From Flavobacteriales bacterium (GTDB taxonomy: Bacteria > Bacteroidota > Bacteroidia > Flavobacteriales_F > PHOS-HE28): a stretch of DNA of 64,000 bases. The translations under genes and the position numbers were made by a program. The stretch lies in the NCBI GenBank assembly GCA_016702645.1, contig JADJDP010000002.1:1-64000 (forward strand), in the 5' to 3' direction. Of the stretch, positions 48,412 through 55,836 are shown in pieces (the stretch's first letter is position 1; each line of letters starts with the position of its first letter). The notes beneath the pieces were generated by a model, which was given only the letters and a program-made list of their open reading frames with translations, ran no database searches and was not told where the DNA came from.

Positions 48412-49755
48412 CTACGGCTTCTTGATCTCGAAGTCCTCCAGGAACTTGGTCGTGAACTCTCCCTTGCGGAACTTCTCGTTCTGCATAAGTTGCAGGTGGA
48501 AGGGGATGGTGGTGGGCACACCTTCGATCACGTACTCGCTCAAGGCGCGCTCCATCTTGGTGAGCGCTTCCTCGCGCGTTTGTGCGCTCACGATCAGCTT
48601 GCCGATCATGCTGTCGTAGTTCGGCGGGATGGTATAGCCCGCATAGACGTGCGTATCCACACGAACGCCGTGACCACCGGGACTGTGGTAGCTGGTGATC
48701 TTGCCGGGCGAGGGGCGGAAGTTGTTGAAAGGGTCTTCCGCGTTGATGCGGCACTGGATGCTGTGGCGCGTGGGCTCGTAGTTGAGTCCGCTGATGGGGA
48801 TGCCCGCCGCGATCTTGATCTGCTCGCGGATCAGGTCGTAGTCGATCACCTCCTCGGTGATCGTATGCTCCACCTGGATCCGCGTGTTCATCTCCATGAA
48901 GTAGAAGTTCCTGTTCTTGTCCACGAGGAACTCCACGGTGCCCACGCCTTCGTAGTTCACGCTGGCGGCGGCCTTGATCGCCGCCTCGCCCATCTTCTTG
49001 CGCAGCGCCTTGGTCATGAAGGGCGATGGCGTTTCCTCCACGAGCTTCTGGTGGCGACGCTGGATGCTGCAGTCGCGCTCGCTCATGTGGCAGAAGGTGC
49101 CGTACTGATCGCCAGCGATCTGGATCTCGATGTGGCGCGGCTCCAGGATGTACTTCTCCATGTACATCCCCGCGTTGCCGAAAGCAGCACCTGCTTCCTG
49201 GCTCGCCTTTTCAAAAGCTTCCTGGAATTCTTCCTCTTTCCAAACGAGGCGCATGCCTTTGCCACCACCACCGGCCGTGGCCTTCAGGATCACCGGGTAA
49301 CCGATGCGCTTCGCTTCCTTCTTCGCCAGTGCGATGTCCGTCACCAATCCTTCCGTACCGGGAACCACGGGGACACCAGCGGCGATCATGGTTGCCTTGG
49401 CAGTGGCCTTGTCGCCCATTGCTTCGATCTGCTCGGGCGTGGCACCGATGAACTTGATGTTATGCTGTTGGCAGAGCTTGCTGAACTTGGCATTTTCGCT
49501 CAGGAAGCCGTAGCCGGGATGGATCGCATCGGCATTGGTGATCTCCGCCGCAGCGATGATGCGCACCATGTTCAAGTAGCTCTCCTTGCTCGGGGGCGGG
49601 CCGATGCACACGGCCTCATCGGCGAAGCGCACGTGCAGGCTTTCCTTATCGGCGGTGGAATAGACCGCCACGGTCTTGATGCCCATTTCGCGACAGGTGC
49701 GAATTACCCGTAGCGCGATCTCGCCGCGGTTGGCGATCAGGATCTTCTTGAACAT
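48412..49755 (-). CDS. accC: Acetyl-CoA carboxylase, biotin carboxylase subunit
   Basis: 447 residues, full length. Carboxylates biotin on AccB with ATP and bicarbonate, the first step of fatty acid synthesis. Seen: [20 protein letters not shown] at the N-terminus, the ATP-grasp glycine loop [54 protein letters not shown] and the end-region [20 protein letters not shown]. It follows accB by nine bases and is the last gene of yceD-rpmF-plsX-fabH-accB-accC. Confidence 0.97.
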   Translation of the reverse strand: MFKKILIANRGEIALRVIRTCREMGIKTVAVYSTADKESLHVRFADEAVCIGPPPSKESYLNMVRIIAAAEITNADAIHPGYGFLSENAKFSKLCQQHNIKFIGATPEQIEAMGDKATAKATMIAAGVPVVPGTEGLVTDIALAKKEAKRIGYPVILKATAGGGGKGMRLVWKEEEFQEAFEKASQEAGAAFGNAGMYMEKYILEPRHIEIQIAGDQYGTFCHMSERDCSIQRRHQKLVEETPSPFMTKALRKKMGEAAIKAAASVNYEGVGTVEFLVDKNRNFYFMEMNTRIQVEHTITEEVIDYDLIREQIKIAAGIPISGLNYEPTRHSIQCRINAEDPFNNFRPSPGKITSYHSPGGHGVRVDTHVYAGYTIPPNYDSMIGKLIVSAQTREEALTKMERALSEYVIEGVPTTIPFHLQLMQNEKFRKGEFTTKFLEDFEIKKP

Positions 49756-49764
49756 GGCCGTGGT

Positions 49765-50256
49765 TTAGGAAGGATCGACCAAGAACAAAGGCTGATCGTA
49801 CTCCACGGGCTTGGCATCATCCACGAGCACCTTCACGATCTTGCCGTCCACGTCGCTCTCGATCTCGTTGAAGAGTTTCATGGCCTCGATGATGCAAATG
49901 GGTTTGCCCTTCTTCACCTCGTCACCCACGTTCACGAACACCGGTTTTCCGGGGCCCGCTGAGCGGTAGAAGGTGCCGATCATCGGTGCTTTGATGGTGA
50001 TGTACTTGGCATCGGCCGCGGGGGCTGCGACCGGAGCGGCCGGTGCTGCCGCAGGGGCTGCGGGTGCAGCAGCCGCGGGCGGAGGAGCCGCATAGGTGGG
50101 TGCGGGTGCGGCGATCACTTGCACCTCTTTCCGGCCTGCCGGTGTCTTGATGGTGATCTTGAAATCCTTCTGTTCGATCTCCACCTCGCTCACGCCGCTT
50201 TTAGCGACGAACTTGATCAAGTCCTGGATCTGTGTGATGTTCATCGGTTCGTCCAT
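49765..50256 (-). CDS. accB: Acetyl-CoA carboxylase biotin carboxyl carrier protein
   Basis: 163 residues. Biotin is attached at Lys127 in CIIEAMKLFNEIES. An N-terminal helical region (MNITQIQDLIKFVAKSGV) is joined to the biotinyl domain by an Ala/Pro-rich linker (about 48-82). I chose ATG 50256 because AGGAG lies nine bases before it; a second ATG is at 50244. The longer open frame upstream lies within the fabH 3' end. Confidence 0.95.
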   Translation of the reverse strand: MDEPMNITQIQDLIKFVAKSGVSEVEIEQKDFKITIKTPAGRKEVQVIAAPAPTYAAPPPAAAAPAAPAAAPAAPVAAPAADAKYITIKAPMIGTFYRSAGPGKPVFVNVGDEVKKGKPICIIEAMKLFNEIESDVDGKIVKVLVDDAKPVEYDQPLFLVDPS

Positions 50257-50303
50257 TTGGTCTGGCTCCTTGTCCGAAGGGATCGCCAATGTAGATGTTC
50301 CCG

Positions 50304-51296
50304 CTATCCGCCGTAGGCCCACTTGAGCCAGATGGCTCCCCAGGTGAATCCGCCACCGAAGGCACTGAGGATGATGTTGTCGCCCTTTTTCAAACGCGGC
50401 TCCCATTCCCACAGGCACAAGGGCAACGTGCCGCTGGTGGTGTTGCCGTATTTCTCGATGTTCACCATCACCTTGCTATCGTCCAGCCCCATGCGGTGCG
50501 CCGTGGCATCGATGATGCGCTTGTTCGCTTGGTGTGGCACGAGCCAGGCCACGTCATCGGCCTTCAAACCGTTCTTCTCCATGATCTCCGCGCTCACATC
50601 GGCCATGTTGGTAACGGCGAACTTGAACACCGCTTTGCCCTCCTGGTAGATGTAGTGCTCCTTCCGCTCAACACTGCGCTCGGTCGAAGGACGCCATGAC
50701 CCACCGGCTTTCTGGTGCAGGTATTGACAGCCGCTTCCATCGGTGCGCAGGATGCTGTCCAGGATACCTACCCCCTCCGTCGTGGGTTCCAGCAACACGG
50801 CACCGCATCCATCACCGAAGATGATGCATGTGGCGCGGTCCTCATAATCCACGATGCTGCTCATCTTATCGCCACCCACCACCACCACTTTCTTGTGCTT
50901 CCCGCTCTCGATGAACTGTGCGCCTGTGGTGAGTGCGAAGAGGAACCCACTGCAAGCAGCGCCCAGGTCGAAGCCCCATGCGTTCTTCGCCCCGATACCG
51001 TCGCAGATGATATTGGCCGTGGCAGGGAACACGCGGTCCGGTGTCACCGTGGCCACGATCAGCAGGTCGATCTCTTCCGGACCGATACCGCGTTTCTTCA
51101 GCAATCCGTTCACGGCCTCGATCGCCATGGCGCTAAGGCCCTGGTCCTTGCCTGTGAGGATGCGTCGCTCCTTGATACCCGTGCGCTCGGTGATCCACGC
51201 GTCGTTGGTTTCCACCATCGTCTCCAACACCTGGTTGGTAAGGCGGAACTCGGGCAAGTACCCGTTCACAGCGGTGATGGCGGCGGTCGTCCTCAT
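50304..51296 (-). CDS. fabH: Beta-ketoacyl-ACP synthase III
   Basis: 330 residues. Starts fatty acid chains by condensing acetyl-CoA (or a branched acyl-CoA) with malonyl-ACP. The catalytic triad is complete: Cys115 in [15 protein letters not shown], His255 in [13 protein letters not shown], Asn285 in [24 protein letters not shown] is the usual N-terminal signature. It starts right after the plsX stop (ATG 51296; plsX ends 51297). Confidence 0.97.
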   Translation of the reverse strand: MRTTAAITAVNGYLPEFRLTNQVLETMVETNDAWITERTGIKERRILTGKDQGLSAMAIEAVNGLLKKRGIGPEEIDLLIVATVTPDRVFPATANIICDGIGAKNAWGFDLGAACSGFLFALTTGAQFIESGKHKKVVVVGGDKMSSIVDYEDRATCIIFGDGCGAVLLEPTTEGVGILDSILRTDGSGCQYLHQKAGGSWRPSTERSVERKEHYIYQEGKAVFKFAVTNMADVSAEIMEKNGLKADDVAWLVPHQANKRIIDATAHRMGLDDSKVMVNIEKYGNTTSGTLPLCLWEWEPRLKKGDNIILSAFGGGFTWGAIWLKWAYGG

Positions 51297-52235
51297 TCAG
51301 GTGAGCGCTTCGCGGATACGTTCGTTGAGCTTGCTGTCGACCACTTCGCGCGTGGCCATGATCATGCTCTTCACAGCGAGTTCGCTGCTGATACCGTGAC
51401 CGATGATCACGTTCCCATTGACGCCGAGAACAGGCAGTCCGCCGTAGTTCTCGTAATTGAAGCGGTGAAGGAACGCGTCGTCAACGCCGTGGGCCTCCAG
51501 CAGATCGTGAAAGCCCTCGATCACTTTCAGCACCACGTTCCCGGTGAATCCGTCGCACACCATCACATCGGCCTTGTCCGTGAAAAGATCGCGCCCTTCC
51601 ACGTTGCCCACGAATTTGTACTGCTGCTGATCCCGCATCAGTTCGTACGTGGCCTGTCGCAGCAGATCGCCCTTTTTCTCCTCTTCCCCGATGTTGAGCA
51701 AGCCCACCTTCGGCGCAGGAATGTGGTACACATGCTCTGCCAACATGGATCCCAACAAGCCGAACTGGGCGAGCACGTCGGCCTTGCAGTCAGCGTTCGC
51801 TCCCACGTCCAGCAATACACCCAAACCACCGCCCTCTTTGGGCACCAGGGTGGGGATACAGGGGCGTATGACGCCCGGTATGGGCTTGATGCTGAAGATG
51901 CTTCCGACCAACATCGCCCCGGTGTTCCCCGTGCTGGCGAACGCGTCCAACTTCCCTTCCTTCATCAGGTGGAAGCCCAAGCTGATGCTGCTTCGGGGCT
52001 TGGCCTGAAGCGCCTTCGTCGGGTTATCGTCGAAGGTGATATCATCCTGGCTTGCCACGATGTCGAAGGCCGCCGCATCTCCACCTTCTGCGACCAAGCC
52101 CTTCTTGATGGCATCCGCGTCACCGATCAGCACCAAGCGCACTTCTGCAGGAAGTTCCTTGGCCGCCAATAAGGCAGCACGAATGGGAACGACCGGTCCG
52201 TGGTCGCTGCCCATGATGTCCAGTCCGATCCTCAT
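51297..52235 (-). CDS. plsX: Phosphate acyltransferase PlsX
   Basis: 312 residues. Makes acyl-phosphate from acyl-ACP for phospholipid synthesis. Seen: MRIGLDIMGSDHGPVVPIRA, KEGKLDAFASTGNTGAMLVG, LLDVGANADCKADVLAQFG, VGLLNIGEEEKKGDLLRQ and MVCDGFTGNVVLKVIEG, all PlsX hallmarks. It lies between rpmF and fabH, the common placement. Confidence 0.97.
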   Translation of the reverse strand: MRIGLDIMGSDHGPVVPIRAALLAAKELPAEVRLVLIGDADAIKKGLVAEGGDAAAFDIVASQDDITFDDNPTKALQAKPRSSISLGFHLMKEGKLDAFASTGNTGAMLVGSIFSIKPIPGVIRPCIPTLVPKEGGGLGVLLDVGANADCKADVLAQFGLLGSMLAEHVYHIPAPKVGLLNIGEEEKKGDLLRQATYELMRDQQQYKFVGNVEGRDLFTDKADVMVCDGFTGNVVLKVIEGFHDLLEAHGVDDAFLHRFNYENYGGLPVLGVNGNVIIGHGISSELAVKSMIMATREVVDSKLNERIREALT

Positions 52236-52260
52236 CTGAGGGGGCGGCGGGAGCAGCAGC

Positions 52261-52452
52261 TTACTCGCTAGCGGTCTTATCGACCACTACGCGGCCCTTG
52301 TAGAAGAGCTTATCGCCCTCCCAATGGGCACGATGCCGCAGGTGCACTGCGCCGGTTGTGCTGTCGGTGCTCAGCGTTGGCGCAGCGGCCTTCTTGGTGC
52401 TGCGACGGCTGGCGGTGCGGGTCTTGGAGAATCTCCGTTTCGGATTTGGCAT
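52261..52452 (-). CDS. rpmF: 50S ribosomal protein L32
   Basis: 63 residues. Basic N-terminus MPNPKRRFSKTRTASRRS and the typical end TTGAVHLRHRAHWEGDKLFY. No CxxC zinc pair is present. It sits between yceD and plsX, a linkage conserved across many bacteria that ties ribosome and membrane lipid synthesis. Confidence 0.96.
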   Translation of the reverse strand: MPNPKRRFSKTRTASRRSTKKAAAPTLSTDSTTGAVHLRHRAHWEGDKLFYKGRVVVDKTASE

Positions 52453-52465
52453 GGCTCGGGGGTCG

Positions 52466-52987
52466 TTAGGGCTTGGCGCCTTTGGTCTTCAATTGTTTCA
52501 GTGCGTCCCAACGTGGGTCGGGTACCGGTTCATGTTCCACGGATAGCTTGCCCAGCACCGCGTCGACCTCGGGGTCGCATTCGCCGGGGTCGTGCACGCG
52601 CCGGGCGGGAAGTGCCAGCCGCAAGCATTCGTAGATGTAGTGGGACAGGTTGATGCTGTGCGCCTTCGCGTCCAACGCCACCAACTCGTCATCGTCGAAC
52701 TGATCTTCACCGTGCAACTGGAAGATCTGCCGCTGCTCTCCTTTCACGCGCAGGTCCAAGGCTGCATTGCAGTGATCGCACGTCGTAGTCACCGTACCAT
52801 CGACCTGAATGTGGGTCACGAGCATGGTCGGTGTCTTGTCCAAGGTCACATCTACGTGCATGTCGCCGCCGTTGAAGTCCTCCTCGCCGGTGGCATCGAA
52901 AAAAGCCTGGCCCAATTCGAACTGGAATTGGTGCTGGCCATCCTTCAAGCCGGTGAACGGGATGGTATGTTCCTTGAGCGCCTCCAT
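52466..52987 (-). CDS. DUF177/YceD family protein
   Basis: 173 residues. Seen: the CxxC pair in TTTCDHCNAALDLRVKGEQ, an acidic DQFDDDELVALDAK stretch, then INLSHYIYECLRLALPARRV, all as in YceD/DUF177. In other bacteria and plants the family is needed for 23S rRNA/large-subunit accumulation, consistent with its place before rpmF. First gene of the operon, just downstream of a full-match promoter. Confidence 0.9.
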   Translation of the reverse strand: MEALKEHTIPFTGLKDGQHQFQFELGQAFFDATGEEDFNGGDMHVDVTLDKTPTMLVTHIQVDGTVTTTCDHCNAALDLRVKGEQRQIFQLHGEDQFDDDELVALDAKAHSINLSHYIYECLRLALPARRVHDPGECDPEVDAVLGKLSVEHEPVPDPRWDALKQLKTKGAKP

Positions 52988-53013
52988 GGGGATACCCCCG
53001 GAAAAGTGGACGG

Positions 53014-53043
53014 CAAATGTAGGGTTTCAGGGGGATGGCAAAA
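53014..53043 (-). promoter_or_regulatory. Promoter of the yceD-rpmF-plsX-fabH-accBC operon
   Basis: On the minus strand TTTTG (53043-53039), a 17-base spacer, then TACATTTG (53021-53014): both Bacteroidota elements (-33 TTG and -7 TAnnTTTG) near the expected spacing. Transcription would start about 20 bases before the yceD ATG. The clearest promoter in the window. Confidence 0.7.
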
Positions 53044-53082
53044 GGGGGTGGGGGTGAGCCACCCAAGCGGCTGGTTCTTACC

Positions 53083-53122
53083 GGTTCCCGCACATCCTGA
53101 CCCGTTGGGTCAACGGGGAACC
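53083..53122. repeat. Nested inverted repeat upstream of the yceD promoter
   Basis: GGTTCCC (53083-53089) pairs with GGGAACC (53116-53122), and inside it CCGTTG (53102-53107) pairs with CAACGG (53111-53116). It lies 27 bases beyond the pdxA stop and may end the pdxA transcript, although no T-run follows. Function unsure. Confidence 0.35.
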
Positions 53123-53148
53123 AAGCAGGGGCGGACAGGTTACCGGAA

Positions 53149-54222
53149 CTACCCTTCTTTGCGCTCCTTCTCCCGCTTCTGAGGCTGCAAAGGGTCGGCA
53201 CCAATGAGCTTGAACCGTTCGCGGTTCTGGCGGATGTCGGCCGCGAGCCAAACCGCTGCCCGGAACGAGCCCTCATCCGCAATTCCTTGACCGGCTATGT
53301 CCAAGCCGGTACCGTGGTCCGGGCTGGTTCGTACGACAGGTAGCCCGGCGGTGAAGTTCACCCCGTGGCCGAAACTCAGGGCCTTGAAGGGGGCAAGGCC
53401 CTGATCGTGGTACATGGCCAACACACCATCGAAATGCTTGTAGGTGCCGTTGCCGAAGAACCCATCGGCCGCATACGGCCCCATGGTCTTGATACCCTCC
53501 TCGTTCAAGCGGCGCACTGCTGGCACGATGCGCTCCTTGTCCTCACTCCCCAGCGTGCCACCGTCGCCTGCGTGCGGGTTCAGGCCAAGCAGGGCGATCC
53601 GGGGTTCGATGACCCCGAAGTCGCGCAGCAAACTCTGATACAGAACGCGGGCTTTGGCCAGGATCCGATCGGTGGTGATCGCCGCGGAAACGTCCTTCAA
53701 CGGAATGTGGCCCGTTACGCAGCCCACGCGCAGTCCATCGCCCACGAGCAGCATCAAGACCTCACCGTCGCCACCGGCCATGTGTTGCAGGAACTCGGTA
53801 TGCCCCGGAAAAGCGAAGCCCGCCAGCTGCATGCTGTTCTTGTCGATGGGTGCGGTCACGAGCACATCCACCTTGCCACTCGCCAGATCTTGCGCTGCAG
53901 CTTCGAGACTTTTGATGGCGTAGCTCGACAACTGACCAGAGGGCTTCCCTAGCTCCAGGTCGACGTCCTCCTCCCACAGGTTCACCAGGTTCAGCTTCTT
54001 CGCCAACGCTTCGCGTGCATCGTTGACGCGGTGGAACTGCACCTCCTCCAGTTTCACTTGTTTGCGGTGGTGGCTGAGCACCTTGGCGGAGCAGTAGAGC
54101 ACTGGTGTTATGTCGGCGAGCATGCGAGCATCCTCGAAGCACTTCAGCACCACCTCCAAGCCGACGCCATTGAGGTCGCCGCAAGAAATACCGACCCGAA
54201 CCGGTTGTTGTGTATCGTTCAT
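53149..54222 (-). CDS. pdxA: 4-hydroxythreonine-4-phosphate dehydrogenase
   Basis: 357 residues from ATG 54222, which overlaps the pepA stop by ATGA; upstream in-frame starts lie inside pepA. Oxidises 4-phosphohydroxy-L-threonine in pyridoxal phosphate synthesis. Seen: VGISCGDLNGVGLEVVLK, LVTAPIDKNSMQLAGFAFPG, GHTEFLQHMAG with a metal-binding His, ALLGLNPHAGDGGTLG, and YHDQGLAPFKAL. The C-terminal tail is very basic. PLP from this pathway serves the transaminase and decarboxylase at the left end. Confidence 0.95.
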   Translation of the reverse strand: MNDTQQPVRVGISCGDLNGVGLEVVLKCFEDARMLADITPVLYCSAKVLSHHRKQVKLEEVQFHRVNDAREALAKKLNLVNLWEEDVDLELGKPSGQLSSYAIKSLEAAAQDLASGKVDVLVTAPIDKNSMQLAGFAFPGHTEFLQHMAGGDGEVLMLLVGDGLRVGCVTGHIPLKDVSAAITTDRILAKARVLYQSLLRDFGVIEPRIALLGLNPHAGDGGTLGSEDKERIVPAVRRLNEEGIKTMGPYAADGFFGNGTYKHFDGVLAMYHDQGLAPFKALSFGHGVNFTAGLPVVRTSPDHGTGLDIAGQGIADEGSFRAAVWLAADIRQNRERFKLIGADPLQPQKREKERKEG

Positions 54223-55652
54223 CCGTTCGCGCGTTGCTTCAGGAACTGGTACAGCAACCGAACGCCAACACCGGTCCCGCCCTTGGTGCGGTAGCTGTCC
54301 TTTTTGGTCAAGAAGGCCGGCCCCGCGATATCCAAATGGATGTACGGATGCGTAGTGAAACGCGCCAGGAACTTGCCTGCGGTTTGAGCACCGCCCAGAT
54401 CGCTGCCCAGATTCTTGATGTCGGCCACGTCGCTGAGGATCTCTTCGCCGTATTCTTCCCAAAAAGGCAGTCGCGCCACACGCTCATAGGTGGCGCTTCC
54501 GGCGTCCTCCAACTTCTTGAACTCCGCATCGGATGCGGTGCCCATGATGGCGGTTCCATACGTGCCGATAGCCCGCATGGCCGCTCCGGTGAGCGTTGCC
54601 AGTGTCATCACCAGTTCGGGTTTGTACTGTTCGCCGTAGCTGAGGGCGTCGGCCAGGATCATGCGGCCTTCGGCATCGGTGTTCATCACTTCCACGGTGA
54701 GGCCGCTGTGCATGCGGATCACATCACCCGGGGCGTATGCGTTCCCGCCGGGACGATTGTCAGTGGCAGGTATGAGCCCGATGACATGCAAAGGCAGTTC
54801 ACGTTTCGCCACCATTGCGATCGCACATGCGACAGCGGCAGCACCGGCCATGTCGCATTTCATTTGGTCCATGCTGTTGGGCGTGGGCTTCAGGCTAAGC
54901 CCGCCGGTGTCGTACACCACGCCTTTACCCACGAGCAGGACCGGCTTCTTGTTCACCGCGTTCTTCGGCTTCCATTCAAGTATGCTGAAGGTGGGCTCGT
55001 CCAAGCTGCCCTTGTTCACGGCAATGAGGCCACCCATGCCCAAGGCTTGGATGCGATCCTTACCGAGCACCTCCACCTTGAAGCCCGCATTGCGGCTCAG
55101 GGTGCGGATCTCCGAGGCCAATTGTTTGGCATTGAGGAAGCTCACCGGTTCGTTCACCAGATCACGCGCGGTGCACACCGCCTCGCACAGGTCTTCGAGT
55201 TCATCCACCTGATCGGCGCTCACCTCCTTGGCCACGATGCTGAGTTTCTGCAAGGTCGGCGCGCCCTTCTCATCGCTCTTGTATTTGCGGAAGGCATAGC
55301 AACCGAGTGTGGCGCCTTCGGCAAGAGCGAGGGTAACTGCGGCATTGCCCTGCAGGCTGATGAGCTGGGCCTCGGTGCGTTTGGACGCGCTGAGGCGGGC
55401 AGCCATGACATCACCGGCGCGCCGGGCTTTCTCCAATTGCTGGGAAGGGTCGCCCTTGGTCACAAGATGGGCGAGAACGAGGCGGCCGCTCAGGTCGCAC
55501 ACAGCCAAGGCCGGGTCGGTTTGAAGTTGTTCGGTGAGGTACTGCCGATCAGCCCGCTCCAAGTCCAAGTTGCGCAGTTGGCTGATGTCGTCCAGCAGGA
55601 CCAAGGCGTCACGAGCAGCAGCGGGCCGGTTGCTCTTGGCAAGGATGATCAT
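54219..55652 (-). CDS. pepA: Leucyl aminopeptidase, M17 family
   Basis: 477 residues from ATG 55652. A cytoplasmic two-metal aminopeptidase. Seen: the metal-binding VGKGVVYDTGGLSLKP and MKCDMAGAAAVACAI, then the M17 signature VMNTDAEGRMILADALSYG. The N-terminal domain is divergent, as usual. Codons upstream of 55652 give a Pro/Arg-rich frame inside the gap and are rejected. A TATCTTCG element sits just before the start. Overlaps pdxA by ATGA. Confidence 0.94.
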   Translation of the reverse strand: MIILAKSNRPAAARDALVLLDDISQLRNLDLERADRQYLTEQLQTDPALAVCDLSGRLVLAHLVTKGDPSQQLEKARRAGDVMAARLSASKRTEAQLISLQGNAAVTLALAEGATLGCYAFRKYKSDEKGAPTLQKLSIVAKEVSADQVDELEDLCEAVCTARDLVNEPVSFLNAKQLASEIRTLSRNAGFKVEVLGKDRIQALGMGGLIAVNKGSLDEPTFSILEWKPKNAVNKKPVLLVGKGVVYDTGGLSLKPTPNSMDQMKCDMAGAAAVACAIAMVAKRELPLHVIGLIPATDNRPGGNAYAPGDVIRMHSGLTVEVMNTDAEGRMILADALSYGEQYKPELVMTLATLTGAAMRAIGTYGTAIMGTASDAEFKKLEDAGSATYERVARLPFWEEYGEEILSDVADIKNLGSDLGGAQTAGKFLARFTTHPYIHLDIAGPAFLTKKDSYRTKGGTGVGVRLLYQFLKQRANG

Positions 55653-55657
55653 GGGGC

Positions 55658-55665
55658 CGAAGATA
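55658..55665 (-). promoter_or_regulatory. Candidate -7 element for pepA-pdxA
   Basis: The minus strand reads TATCTTCG, one mismatch from TAnnTTTG, ending five bases before the pepA ATG. If used, the transcript is nearly leaderless. Weak on its own. Confidence 0.3.
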
Positions 55666-55836
55666 GCCGGGGGTAGATGCATGCCTCTTCGTCGTGGCGA
55701 GCCTGCCAACGAACCAAGCTCAGGGTCCGGTCTTCGGCAGGCCCATGGCGAGATCCTTACCGCTAGCGGCATGCAATTCACGAGAAGCGGCGAACGTTGG
55801 CCCTCTGTATTGACGAACTTTGTCCTTCCCTCGAAA

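Noticed and set aside
48412..49755. Relation of the left-edge ATP-grasp gene to acetyl-CoA carboxylase
   Set aside because: AccC here is complete and sits with accB; the left-edge protein differs in N-terminus and motifs, so it is not a second carboxylase copy I can support.
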